From positions 186,001 to 250,000 of the forward strand of contig WACJ01000128.1 of the NCBI GenBank assembly GCA_008973525.1: 64,000 bases of DNA, read 5' to 3'. The notes under the pieces were generated by a model, which saw only the letters and a list, made by a program, of their open reading frames with translations, ran no database searches and had not been told where the DNA came from. This DNA is from Stenopsyche tienmushanensis (Eukaryota > Arthropoda > Insecta > Trichoptera > Stenopsychidae). The translations under genes were made by a program, and so were the position numbers. Below, in pieces: positions 37,991 through 50,945 of this stretch (positions are counted from its first letter, which is position 1; every line of letters starts with the position of its first letter).

Positions 37991-40900
37991 TTAAACTTCA
38001 ATAAAATAACGGCAAAAGTGTAAATCCGAATTAATTAAAACGAAATTGCGATCACAGTTCGAATTTTTTCTAGAGATAAAGGATTTTTATGTGGTATTTT
38101 TCACACTGTAAATTATTACCATAACGATTATTAAAATCTTGTTTATTATTAGCTTTGTATATCAAATGGCTTTAATGAGAAAATGTACCAAAAATTATTA
38201 CCAAGGGTAAGATAATAACAATCACGTTCAATTTCACTGCTATAATGAGAATGAATGGAAGAAAATCATTGTTATTTTATTGATAAATGGCTAATTTCTT
38301 TGTTATATATTATTTTTCGATAAAAAATCTCAATTTCAAATACATGAAAAATTTTGATTTTCGTACTATTTTTTGCCCGATAACAAAAATATGATATACA
38401 AGCCTTCCCCAAAGTGTGATGAAAACAACGCGTAAAGAAAAAGGAGTAGAAGGAAAATATAACAACTAACTGAAGTGTGTAGTATTTTATTTTTTATTAT
38501 TATGTTTCTGAAAATATCTGCGAGCTTTATTCGAGATGAGATTGAAACTACTACAAAAAATGAAATAAACCCAACAACCGTCTGTGAATGTAAAAAAATC
38601 AATGAATGAATTTTGAATGAATGTTAAGATAAATATTCTATAGAAAAATTGCTTCGATTGGATTAAGTTTAATATTCAAATTTCGCATTCTCCAACATTT
38701 TTCATGAATTAATTTTTCAAGTAAAATGTTGTATTTCCTGTTACTACTTTTTTTTAATAAATGGTCCCAGAGTGAGTAATCATTTTGTCAAATCATCACT
38801 TAAAGTAGTTTTCGTGTGTAAAATGCTATAAATATGTCTCTCCAAAGTTATTTATTCATCCATAATATTTTGCATTTTCATTAAATATTACATTATTTTT
38901 CCTTATATAGAACAAGGCAATAACTAACCCTAAAATAGAACCTTAATATTCAAAATGAGCAACATTTTTATCAAGTCTTATTGTCGACTAAATTTAAATT
39001 CTTCGGAATATATTGCTCTAAGTTCGTGTCCAACTTGAATATCCTAAAGTTTTTCTATAAATATTATAGTACAGTCCTAGATTATACCGAGAGAATAAAT
39101 TTTCTTAAATATGTGTATTATTTCCTACCTGAAAAGATGGCAATAAACTCTCAGCATAATTGATGGAACAAGTTATACAATTATTTCAATTTTTCTTTAA
39201 TATTTAAGATACACAGTAGTCTTAATTCGTGGAAAATTACGACTGTTTTTCATGACTTTAGGCCTTTAAGATTTCAGGCAAATATTTCAGCGCTGGAATT
39301 GTGGATAAATTCTTATAATTTGATTACAAATGTCTTATAAACACCACAATAGAAATATTCATAATAATTTGGAACAGTTGAAATATTGTAAATATATTTT
39401 TATAACTAAAAATCGTGCTGTATTATATATGTATTATATAGCAATACGAGTTTCATCAACATGCTTGTATTTTTAAAAAAAAAACCATAATAATGCGTGA
39501 CCGGTAATCAGTGAGTTAAGCATACTTGTTACGTGTAATTGTATCAAAATAGCGTTTGATTGTTTTTCAACTTTTCCAAAATGGTAGTTTACGAATAGTT
39601 TAAAGTTTACGCCTCAATATTGATTTAAATCTGTGTTTCAAACAACATAATTTGGGGCCAAAAACGCCCACCGTTTCGAACAAGGGTTGATCTGATACGT
39701 GCGATTTTTTTCGCAAAACACGCGCCACGCTGAATGAAAATTTATACAGGGGGAAGTAGTTGAAATGATAGGGGTTGAATATTTTCCCTATTGCATAATT
39801 AGACATTTCCAGACAATAACGAATAAATAAATTAGAAACTTTTCTTCGTGTCGACACGCACTTATGGCTTACACGAAAGGGCCGACTCTTATATGTCGGC
39901 GCTAAGGGCTCGGCACCGACAAATTATAATCTCGTTATAATGTCGTGCGTTAAATAATTTGCTTCGAAAGAAGGGATACTTAACCTTTTATCACTAAAGT
40001 TTCCGAATTTATGTGTGTAAATGTACATACGCACAGCGCTCAATGAAAAATTAAATTAATTGAGAATTTAATTCTATGTAGCAAACGAACGATCCCCAAT
40101 ATGTAGCCCTGCGCTGCTGAGAAATGATAATAAATGTTATCCCTTGAATATGACCAACCATTCAGAATGGCGAATTGCGAAAAATGCTTTGATTTGTATC
40201 AAGGCCATCGCCTTCTACAAATAGGTTCTGATAAAACATGGTTATTTTCTTGGATATGTTAAAATAATTTTTTTCCATATCAAAAGGATCTAAATTGCGT
40301 TCTGTTGACTTTCTATATTTTTTTGAACATAATTTTAGCATTTTATAAGTCGTAAAATTATTTTATCAATGAATTATTAATATTTTATCTTATTCAATAT
40401 ATCAAAACGCTTTTTCGCTATATCCGAGTAAACAAGTTTTTTATGATGAACCATTATTTTTGTGCAAATTTCAGACGTTTTTTTTAAGATTTTTAATCAA
40501 CGTCGTTAAAATAAATATATAAGTAATATTATTTGCTTCTTTAATATTTATATATTTATAATAATAAAAATATATTAGGATTTCTATGAATGCTCATTCG
40601 CAGGCTAGCAAGATGAATGTATCAAAGAAGGCAAACATTAATATATCTTTTTCTTAAATGATAATTTTTCCTTACTTGCGACATCTACGACAATAATTTT
40701 AAACTATATTTTTTACTTATTTTATCAAATTTCGGTAAGTCTTTACTATTTTAGGAGATAGTTTTAACTAAAGACTTTTTTTAAAAAATTAATTTAAATA
40801 TAAGCAAAAAATGCTACCAAAGAATAACTCTATAAAGAAAAAATATATATAAAACTATATACTCTATAAAAAAAACCTATGCTATCAAAAGCAATGTCAA

Positions 40901-42449
40901 TATTTTGCCATTCTTTATCTGTTCACTATCATCAGCCTCTGTCAGTAACCTTATTTCCTTTCACTTTCTATTTGAATACCCATAATAAGTGAACATATTT
41001 TGTATTGCTCTATGGTTTTGGTATTCGTATATAAAATTAGCTAATGTCAAAAAACATTTTACTCTTTTAGATCTCACCTGTTGAGATATCATGTTTTCCA
41101 TTGTTATTCCGTTGGGTTCTATGTGAAGTGAGATTTGATATATTTATATTTGGCATAGATTTTAACCGTTGATGTGCTATGTCAAATTTCGCAAATTCTT
41201 ACCAAAAATGAGATGCGTAACACGTAAATTTAAAAAAAAAAATGCATAAAATCAGATTAGCGTTAGTTGATAAAAGCAAAAATGATGCTTTTGTAGTATG
41301 CAAACAACCAACAGAAACAGAAAAAATGACTATAGTTTCCGGATCACCAAAACCGATATATAACTGATCTCTTTAATCTATAAATCTCTATTACAACTCC
41401 AATATGAAAAATATTTTTTTGATCGAGGAAAATTGTTTATTAATTGAACTCTTCCAGTAGTATTAGAATAAATGAGAAAGGTTTTCAAAAGATATGAAAT
41501 AAACGACTTCTAATAATACCCGTGGGATCATAAAAACGATTCTCCGTTTGCACGACGATAAAATGGAAACTTTCTTTATCGAACGACTCTGTACTCAAAT
41601 TAGATTTTTTTTGTCTGATATGATGGTAATAAAAATAAATTTCTGGAGTCATTATATTAATGGCCGCCCACACATTTCACGGCCACTGCAATCATTTGTC
41701 TTCGTAAAAAATTTTGCTGAAGCAACGCAGTTCATAAATGCGTTTAAAACTTTTTAATTAAATGTGTTCTTTGACTTTGAGAACAATAAAAAAAGTTTTG
41801 TTGCGAATATTTATCTTCTCCTCCATAATATTACTTGATGCTGACATTTATAAAGCAACAAATCGGGTGCTTTAACCGTATGGCCTGAAGCACGCAGACT
41901 TTCTATGCTTTTGGTTTACAACAAAATTATCGCATAATGAAAAGCGTGGCGAAACTGTTGTTAAGGCTACGATTTTCATTTATTTTTCAACCCTCAACTC
42001 CCAAAGAGAAGTCTTGTACACTTCATAAACCAGTTAATTTGTTTGGTTAACTCTGACCTATACAATGCGCATTGGCATTTATTATTTCACAATCCAGATT
42101 GTTTGGATATGTAGAAGTTAATACAAAGCCTCTTTGAATATGAATTATTCAACTCCTATGAAAATTTTCATGCAATATAAAATTACTTTTATAAATACAA
42201 ATGTTTCTGCATTTCATAAGTATACAAATATTAGATTGTCCAATTAGAAATGCCATTTTTTTCATACTTACTTTTTGATGATCAGTTGTATCTAAGCCAT
42301 CCATTTAACAACACGTTTTGTATAATTTGTTAGTCAACTAACATCTAGAGAACGTTATTTTATATTTTAAAAAAATTCAAACCGTGTTTCAAGATTGTGG
42401 ATTTTGTGCCGAATAAATAATCTATGCAAAAATGCTTACTCTACGAATA
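37991..42449. other. AT-rich intron-like stretch, nothing recognised
   Basis: No exon, transposon protein or RNA gene was recognised. A slightly GC-richer patch occurs at about 39600-40150 with 'tcggcgctaagggctcggcaccgac', which could be regulatory. The rest is very AT-rich. Confidence 0.35.
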
Positions 42450-43330
42450 TCTTCAAAAAATTATTGCAATAACTGCAATTAAAGATATTTGTGATACATT
42501 CAGAGAATCTTTAATTGTTTGTAAATGCCAGAGATGGTTTAACTAATTTAAAATTGAAAATTTTAGTTTAGAAAATAAGGTCCAAAGTGAGAGAAATGTT
42601 AATATGGATGATGATATCCTGCGTGCTAAAATTGAACCAAATCCAACATAGACTATACAAGAATTAAAAAACAAGCTTGGATACTTCCAGAAAAGTATTC
42701 AAATACACATGAAAAAAATGGGAAAGATCACAAAACAGGGAATGTGGATATCACACATTACTTATAAGACCAAGGCAGTGCGCGCGAGTACGTGTCATGA
42801 TTTAATCGATAAAGAGAAGAAACAACCGTTTTTACACTATCTTGTGACTGGAGATGAAAAGTGAGTGTTGTACTCAAATCATCCGCAAAAGACAATGGCT
42901 TTCAAAGGTTCAGATAAAAAAACTAACTCCTTGACCGGGTCTAACAGTAAAAATAGCTCTTTTAAATGTATAGAGTGACTCCAAAGGGATAATCTACCAT
43001 AAAGTCCTTTCATATTGTCAAAACATAACGAGGGAGATTTATTGTTTACAATTAGAACATTTAAAAGTAGAATTGAGTATGAAGAGGCCAGGTTTAGTCA
43101 ACCGTCGCCAAATTCTTTGGCAATGTGATAATGCGCGATCCCATAAATCAAAGATAACTGAAAAAAAAACAAAGAAACTTGATTTAACTCTTTCATCTAA
43201 AAAACGATTTTCCTAACTGGACAATCTGTTATCAATTTGTTCTACTTTGACCTTTTTATTCTCCTGGAGCCAAATATAATACTTTTCACTGCCTGCAAAG
43301 CAAAAACGTATATTACAGAGTAAATATAAT
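42450..43330 (+). pseudogene. Decayed mariner transposase, copy 1
   Basis: The plus strand translates, with stops and shifts, to a mariner transposase from its helix-turn-helix to near the C-terminus. It reads 'CQRWFN.FKIENFSLENK' (42525-42590), 'DDDILRAKIEPNPT.TIQELKNKLG' (42605-42680) and 'PFLHYLVTGDEK.VLYSNHPQKT' (42830-42895, first catalytic D). Next come 'LWQCDNARSHKSKIT' (43115-43160, second catalytic D in DNA.SH) and a broken 'YSPG..YN.FHCLQ' (about 43255-43300) in place of the usual YSPDLAPSDYHLF. The W after GDEK is a stop. No terminal repeats were located. In the family the enzyme excises and inserts the element at TA; this copy is dead. Confidence 0.88.
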
Positions 43331-46300
43331 AGCCTGCAACTAATTTATTTTTTCTCTCAAATATGTTTTTTTTTTCTGGAACATTCATTCAATATCAATG
43401 AAATGGTTTTTCAAATCCTTTAAAATTCATCACTATTATTATCAATCAGGGAGAATCAATTGCAGCATAACAACCTCTTCACTTCTTTTGCATTCATTTT
43501 CATTCACTTTATGATTTCATCCCCTATCTAAAATATTAATTGGTTTCGATCATTTCATGGCAACTTTTGCTCATCTTTTTGGAATTTTTCCAAGGCAAAT
43601 TAGAGTTTTTTTAACCCTCTTTTCCTTTATTCTTGAGCAGTTTGCTTTTTAAAATCAAAACATAACACAAAGGATTCCATGTATTAAAAAAAAATATTTA
43701 AAATGTATTTGTTGAATTTGTTTGTTCTTCTTATTAAATTCGCAACTTTTGATGAAATAAATACGATTCGCCATATTCATTCATTTTCAAGGAAATAGGC
43801 ATTATTGATTTAGTTCTTCTTCTTTTCTTTCCAACCAACCATCGGTTGGAGTTTCATTATTCGTGACGTTCAAGCTAATTTTTCCTTCTACTAATGCATT
43901 ATTAATGATAAATAATTTGAGAAAAAATAAATATAACGAGTTTTTTATTGATGAAGCGCACAAATTTGTGCGCTTAATATTTATAAAGTTAAATGTCTCA
44001 ATATTTATTTTTTCAAGTCCATAAAATTCTGTACCATTGTAAAAAGAGTCTTGTGTGTGAATTAGTTAGAAATAATATTTTAACTTAAAATATTTAAAAC
44101 TATTATGCCATTTGGCAAAAATCGAACAATAATGGCTTTAGTTAGTGTTAAAATTTTCTTCAGGCCATCCTTCAAAATTTCAATGCCTTTGGTTTCGGGC
44201 CACGTCTACGCTTTCGACGAAGCATCAAGACATGGTATCGATCAAGGGCCTTATTACTCGCCAGCGCCAAATTTTCAGCCCGAAAATAAATCACTTGACA
44301 ACATGCAAATTTATCACATCATAACGCCATTTTCTTTCAATTAATAAATTCCGAGAATACATGCCTTAATGGGCGAGTCGCTTAAGAAAATGGAGTCAAT
44401 TTAAGGGAAATCGCGCATGGGAATGTGCCTTTACATACATAGAGATACAGAACAAAACACGCGTCAAATGTCGCCTATTAGTGGTAGCTAATTCGGCCCG
44501 AACGGTGTGAATTACTTAAAGTAATGGCTTTCGCAGCTATGTAAACTTTGACTTTCGGCCTACTACAGCAGATATGTCATCTCCTCTAAAGCCTGCTGCC
44601 ACAAACACGTTTTGCCATTTAGCTTAACTATCTGGCTGGCCCTAGGTTACGCGATATCTCTGAGAGAGGTTCGTCAAAATGTAAATGCTGGCGAATAATC
44701 AAGGGACGCTTCAAGCGAGTTCAAATGAGATATGACTTTCTGAACACGGTGTGCACCCTGCTTAATATGGACTTATTCCATGTGGCCTTATGTAGGAGTA
44801 TGACGAGCCTTATGTAGGTCAACAACTCATACTGCTGCTCTTGTGCGAAGTTGAAACTTACTAGATTACTGCCAGAAGATCTCAATTTATATATCCATGC
44901 CAAAATATTTTAATGTTTTACATCCAGATTAAATGAACGATAACTTCATTTATTGAATTGCAGGTTTGTGCCATAAAAACAGATATGCTCTATTGATGAA
45001 ACTTTCATCAAATCCAATATACTCCTCTTGTTCTATAACGTCAAGTTGCTATTTAAAGTGCATTTTATATATGGCCGCAATAATACAATCGAGGTTGATT
45101 TGCACCAAGATAAAATCGCATTTATACTATTTTGCCGTAATGCTGACCTGTATTACTGACTGAGCTTAATTACTAAGCTATTCCTAGAATGAAATTCAAT
45201 GAACATCCAAATGAAAAGTTTTAGCATGAAATTATGCTTGGCACTAAGAAAAACATCTTTGATAAAAGTTTTTTCTATTTGATATTACAGTATTTCAATT
45301 AAACTTTCTACCTAGATAAATAGTATCTTTAAATTACTTTCAATTTGCTTTATGTTTTTTTAAGCATTTTTAACCATGTTAAATGTTACTATCATAAAGT
45401 TATTTCGTTATACTTATTTTTTTAAAAGTACAAAAAACCACCCTCATACATATTTTTGTATATATCTTTGCTTAAAAAATCCGACATTGATCTGTTTATA
45501 TTGTCGAAAATGTTTTTTTTTTTTTTGGGTCACATATCCAAGTACCCATGAATGCAATAAAGCCCCTAACATACAAGATGCCGTTGAATAAAAACAACTC
45601 TGACAATATATTTATTCAAATAGGCCCTAAATAACGAATGAGGTCTAAGACCTTTCTGCACCAATTTCCTCAGGTGAATGACTATTATCAGACATTCTAC
45701 AAACTCATTTTGCTGATCCAAGTGCTTGGCCCAACAAACATTACTGCGTTAATAAATCATCCCCCATTCTTTTGAGCCGCTCTATTCTATTACGTCACCA
45801 TTGCATTCTCGCATAAGCCCTTTGAGGTCTTTTCCTTTCAGACCACCCTTTCCATACACACCCTTTATGTGTTTTCTTTGTCGGTCTCACCTCGGGCCGT
45901 CCTCTTCAAAGCATCGCTTTATGAAAATAAACTCGGGTTGATCTCATCCCAACACGATCATCATTCAGGATTAGTCTATCAGATCTGACAGGGTGTTTTT
46001 CAGCGCCCACCCAAACACATCTTCACGACCGTAAACAATTTTACTCGAGGACAGAAAAAAATCCGAAGGCCTGACGAGCTCGTGCAGGCAAATAACCGGG
46101 AAATGCGGATATAAATCATTTCATAACCAAATATTGTTTTGGTAAGACATTTTCTTATGAAAAAATCTCAGGGCAGCCTTCATCCAGCATCCATCTTGAT
46201 GTTTTATACCACGTCTAATTTACTATTTATGCTAAAGGCAAACAATTTATTTCCCTTAAAAATCTCTTTTTTTGTATATATTACTCGCGATAGAGAGAAA

Positions 46301-48830
46301 GGTACGCAACGGAGATGATTTATTTCCGAACACGTCTTGGGGATGTTTTAACCTTTGGCTTCTGTATCCCATATGCCAGATGAAATGCTCGTCTCATGAA
46401 TTCCCCGAAGTGTGCTAAACTTTACTGACCTTCTAAATGTAATAAAAAGATATATTACGTGTAAAAAAGTGTAATAATGGTCCGAAAAGATGTTTCCCAT
46501 TATTTTTAAAAACATTTATCAAACATGTGTCAGATTTAACAGCGGCCTAGAACTACTAAAAAAAATCAAATAGTATGCGATAACATTTTATAACATAATA
46601 AAAATGTATTATGTGGATGTGGCACATATTCAAAATGTACCAAATGTAAGATGACATATTGGATATGATATCGGCGAAATAAACTTTTAGATTGAAACAG
46701 TTTAGCAATTTGATAGTCTTGAAACTTGATTTCCCTCATGAAACATTTTCAAAATTGACAACTAACTGATATGGGATATTTCGAGAACGCCCTTCTCGTA
46801 AGATATCTATTGATAAACTTCTCAAAGTGGCTATTAACTATGTGGAAAGCTTCAAGTTTTGTTTGATCGTCATGAACGCACGTAATTCTCGGAGATCTAA
46901 GGATTTGCGATATTGCAAATTTGCAATGACATTCGCATAGGGGTCGTGAACAGTATGTACTTTTTATTTTCTAATTTAATTATTAAATCTTAAATCTATG
47001 CTATCAAATTAAAAGTTAAAGTAATCAAACTCTTAATTGAATTGTAATTTATATCAAATTTAACAAACAAAGTCGTACAGCAAAAAAGTAATTGCAAAAG
47101 TAAAGTCTTAAAAAGATGTACATTGAAAAACCAATTTATCATTATAACATTTACACACAAATAGGGACCTCTTAATCATAATGATCATGGATTTATAAAA
47201 TACAAATTTATTACAATGCACAATAGTCACAGGTTTTCAAGAATACTCAATCGTAAGATTCAGTTCCAATATGGTTCTATCGTGCACATAATTTAACTTT
47301 CACGAATAGTTTTGATCCATCATTGTATGTATTCAGGCTAATTTTGCTTGAGCCATGCTATCTATTCCTTTAGGCATTTTATATAAATAATTTATTAGAT
47401 ATGTATATAAAATTACACTTTCTCCGCTTTTTAATGTATATAATTTTATTTTATATGACATAATCTGATCTTATAAAATCTTTCGATATACATTCTGAAG
47501 CATCTTACGAACCAATTAATCAAATACGCCAATTTTCAAAGATAAAGTGTTGAGATATTTTTCTAAGGGAATTGGTTAACTTTCTTGTCATCAATTCAGA
47601 AAATGTATATAAACGGCCAAATTTGATCTTTAAATTATGATATAAAGATATCTGTTAAAATTATATAAATAGATACGAGATATTCGATCCACTTAAAATA
47701 TTTGTCGTATTATATAATTTAAACATTAATATCCGCTAGTCGAGAGATGCTTGCAATTTCCTGTTTTCCGATGCCGTATCACATCTCTAGCGAGATCAAC
47801 TCCTAATTTCCTCAATTTGTATCACGAGATTGCATCTTCAAGATTGATCAAATAGAGGCTATACAATCACAAAAGTGAGATTAGCAGCATTAAGTATATT
47901 TGATTTAACCGCAAAATGAATTGAAATACAAAGTCAAGCACTCTCTCAAAGTAAACTGGTATTGAGCCCGTTCTTTATTATCCACGCGAGTGGAAAGACC
48001 TTTAATTAACACTAATCTACTACTCGCAAAGGGTAACCACATTACTGCGGGTTGTGTCCACTAATCTAGGATTCGCAACGACCTCCAGCAGGACCACCTT
48101 CCTTATTTGCTGGCGGACAAAGCAATAAGCACAGTTCGGCAAGGCTTACAATGTTTATCCTTTCCGGACTAATGCACTACCAGAACTAATGCAACCCGGG
48201 ATGAATTTCGATACTTGTCTTAACCCCCAATATTAAATGACTTTTGTGTTATCATCGTTATCTCAGCTTTTCTATATAATCACTATTTGGAATTCAATAT
48301 CAGGCGCTAAATTTCATTGCTCTGGTATTGGCTTGAAACAATCGCATAGTATTCATATGAATTTCATGGAATACAACTGTCTATTATTAGACTCATCCTT
48401 AAAAGATTCGAAGATATTTAATGATAATTGGTCGATACGGAAGGCATTTCGATTGTGTTATTTTGACCTAACTATCTTCTTAATTTTAATTTTCTAGCAC
48501 TTCCCAAATTTTATTTATTATAACTATTATTATCTTTCTATAACGTATATTCTAAATATTTATATTTTTATTTAGAGAAAATATTTTCAATACAAGAAAT
48601 ATCAATTTTACGAATATGAACGTATTTCTACCATAAAGCGAGGTATTGCACATTTTCGCTGCATTCCCACATTCGACTCTTTTATATAATATCCAACAGG
48701 ATCTCTTTTATATCGTCGGAAATTGTAATGATGTAGCAATCTCCTTAGATTCCTTTGATGGAAGAAAAATTATGTTAAAATATTTCATTTCTATAAACTA
48801 ACATTAAAATATTAAAACAACATCATATTA
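43331..48830. other. Long non-coding stretch with GC-richer patches
   Basis: No gene was recognised. GC-richer patches at about 44100-44700 and 45740-46110 contrast with AT-rich flanks and may be regulatory. A perfect 16-bp palindrome ATTGCAAATTTGCAAT lies at 46912-46927. The part at 47930-48230 is also somewhat GC-richer. The 86-codon frame at 48237-48497 has no motif I know. AATTTCCTCAG|GTGAAT at 45673/45674 is an acceptor-like sequence with no visible exon after it. Confidence 0.3.
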
Positions 48831-49420
48831 GGTTGGCCTAAAAGAAGCCTATTATTTTATTTTTAGCTTTTTTCAATTTTTATACAAAAAATCTGTATTA
48901 CACATAATCGTCTTCATTATTAATAACTAAATCCTACCTCACCTTCAAGGTTTCTATCCCCTATTTATAGAAACCTGATGCTTCAGCTGAAAATATAAAT
49001 CCTTTTCTCTTTAACTTTCTTTTTCGTTTAATAAATACTATAAATATCAAAAGTGGTATTAACCAGAAAGTGCTGAATCTGGCTAAAATGGAAGATGTGC
49101 TAGAACTTCCTAGTTAAGTAATTTTATTTTGGCTATAAAGTAACTCCTCTTCGATTGAAAATCCCGGCCGTTTTTATTTATCTAATTGTCGACAATAAAC
49201 GTTCATAGTTATTGTTTCACCCAATTTAAGAAATTCATAGTAAATTATTCCAGTTTTATTTCACCAAACACATAAAATAATTGTTCTAAGGTGGTTTGTT
49301 TCTTAAGAAGCCATTGTTTTTTTACACTATCGTATACGATCCATTTCTTATCTCTAGTAATAATTTCCAAATACACATTCCGCTCACTTTACCAATGCAT
49401 TTTAAGTGAAAGGAAGCAGC
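48831..49420 (-). pseudogene. Decayed mariner transposase, copy 2, with terminal repeat
   Basis: The plus strand at about 48831 reads TTAGGTTGGCCTAAAAG, a typical mariner terminal repeat, marking the 3' end of a minus-strand element. Reading the minus strand leftward from about 49400 gives 'LEIITRDKKWIVYDSVKKQW' (in place of the usual VTGDEKW), 'LFYVFGEIK', a piece like 'YYEFLK.GETITM', and near 48950 'YK.GIETLKVR.DLVINNEDDYV', which matches the mariner C-terminus. The catalytic GDE is changed to RDK, and stops are present. The N-terminal third and the other terminal repeat were not found, so the copy seems 5'-truncated or too diverged. It is distinct in sequence from the mariner at 42.5 kb. 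Confidence 0.8.
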
Positions 49421-50092
49421 ATATCATCATCTTCATCATCCTGATTTAAGGGCATAATTTAACTCTCTTCTGACCCGATCTGTCAGGTTAAACCCGCTAA
49501 TCAAGTCCATGCCAGCTTTCTCAAAAAAATGCACCAATGGTGTTGAAACCACTTGTACTCTGAGCGCGGGGGTTTATTTAAATAGTGAATTTACTTAAAG
49601 CTTATGTCTAAAGCTAAGGAATTTATGTTGATTGATATTTTATTTTGAACTTTATTATATGAGGAAAATGCTAATACCTGAGTCTCGTTCGCAACTTTCT
49701 AGTGGAACAAACCCCCAGGCGTTACTGGCCCCAAGTTAATACCTAAGCAAATGCACTGAACATGGAAGAAGTAGTCACAAAATCTGCGTGTCCAACCGGT
49801 CCGTACTTCGGATCGCTGACACAACGTAAAAACTGCTCGCGATCGGATCATGCATCATTTTGTTAACATAGTTTCTTAAAGATCTATAAAGCTGATCACG
49901 GCTTATATTCTTTGCAATAATGAAATATGTATTAAAATATTTAACCGCAAATCTAAGAAGATGATATTTTCTATTGATAAAATAATAATTTTGGATCAAT
50001 TTACCTAAGAATCTTTTGTTGAAAAACTAATTTTTATCTGCAGCATTTTAATTAAGTACAAATATTAATGTATTCGTTTCATCTTGTTTCAG
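49421..50092. other. Intron end before the dpr signal-peptide exon
   Basis: AT-rich sequence with no gene recognised, ending in the strong acceptor TTTCATCTTGTTTCAG at 50092. A (CATCATC)-like microsatellite lies at about 49422-49442. Confidence 0.4.
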
Positions 50093-50446
50093 GTAAGCCA
50101 CGAATAGAAGTTGTCAAACATTGTGTGTTCTAAACCGAATAATTAAAACTTTCTTCCATATAAAATTAATCCGAAACGAGCTACGCAAGTTTTAAAATAG
50201 ATTCCTAAACAATAGTGGTGCAAAGTGATTCAGACAGCATTAGAAGCGCCGTCGAGCGTATTTGTGCGAAGTTTGCGCTTAAATTTTAACAAGTCACAGT
50301 TTGTCAAACGTTCCTGTTGATTATGAACCCACAGAGTGTAATCAAGTGAGGTGATATGGAGGCAGCGGCCATTGTCACCGTATGCTGATGATGCTGGTTG
50401 CGCTTGCGTTCTACAAAGTGCAAGATCCAGCTGGAGTTTACATGGA
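50093..50446 (+). other. Probable 5' leader portion of the dpr signal-peptide exon
   Basis: The pyrimidine-rich acceptor ending at 50092 is the best one upstream of the dpr start codon. If used, the exon runs 50093-50510 with 354 nt of untranslated leader. The leader is more GC-rich from about 50220 on. An in-frame TAA at 50339-50341 shows that translation of the dpr frame cannot start much farther upstream. The exon would begin with GTAAGC, itself donor-like, so the junction could also act as a recursive splice point. An alternative is that transcription starts inside this stretch and the acceptor is unused. The boundary is predicted, not proven. Confidence 0.45.
50356..50388 (+). promoter_or_regulatory. 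Upstream ORF 1 in the dpr leader (10 codons)
   Basis: An ATG at 50356 opens a 10-codon frame (MEAAAIVTVC) ending with TGA at 50386-50388. It lies in a different frame from the dpr start and ends 59 nt before it. It overlaps the start of the second uORF. It may lower translation of the main frame if the leader is transcribed as predicted. Confidence 0.35.
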
Positions 50447-50450
50447 ATGA
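50382..50450 (+). promoter_or_regulatory. Upstream ORF 2, overlapping the dpr start codon
   Basis: An ATG at 50382 begins a 22-codon frame starting MLMMLVALAF, with further in-frame ATGs at 50388 and 50391. Its TGA stop (50448-50450) overlaps the dpr ATG (50447-50449) as ATGA. A ribosome finishing this frame stops exactly on the main start, an arrangement that can allow re-initiation or strong repression. The encoded peptide is hydrophobic at its start. This is seen directly in the sequence; any effect on expression is inferred. Confidence 0.4.
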
Positions 50451-50510
50451 GGAAGTATGCCTGGAATACGGGCCGTGCGCTATTTTTGCGCCTCATACTG
50501 CTCGCCGTCG
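50447..50510 (+). CDS. dpr4-like: dpr-family protein, signal-peptide exon
   Basis: This exon encodes the first 21 residues and one base of the next codon. The peptide MRKYAWNTGRALFLRLILLAV has a basic start and a hydrophobic core and continues, after splicing, into GASAASW, giving a standard secretory signal with a likely cleavage site in the small-residue stretch. The exon ends at a perfect GTAAGT donor (50511). Splicing in phase 1 to 61134 makes a GGT glycine codon and keeps the frame. The start was chosen because it is the first in-frame ATG after the TAA at 50339 and gives the signal peptide. Dpr proteins are neuronal surface proteins with two Ig domains that bind DIP partners in synapse matching. 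The exon alone would not identify the family; the link to the next exon does. Confidence 0.8.
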
Positions 50511-50945
50511 GTAAGTTACTTATTTTATGCATATCCTTTTTAAATGATCTCATTAATTGTCTTTCATTTCAGTAGAAATTTAAGATAGGATAATGTATAT
50601 GAGTGAATGATCTATCGCAACTATTATTTAAAAAAAAACTCATAAGCAGTCCTATTTGTCTCTATTAATCCTCTTAAGATTTAAAACCAGAAAATCATAG
50701 CAAGCTTAGCTTTGGTCAAAAATTGTAACCTTCCGAAACCGGTTTTTTAATCCTGAAAATCCAGTTTGGAACATAAAATTAAATTTGACCATTTGTCTAT
50801 GGACTGTTTGAAATCAATAATTTATAACTTGAGTTTTAATTAAAAAAATTAGATTAAATCAGATCAAAGAAAATTTACTTAACAATCCATGCCTTGTAAT
50901 AAAATAATTGTTGATTTTTGGTCAATATTTAAAACAAATATATCC

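Noticed and set aside
50351..50446. N-terminal extension of the dpr frame to the GTG at 50351
   Set aside because: No ATG in frame before 50447, and an in-frame TAA lies at 50339; the signal peptide begins naturally at 50447.
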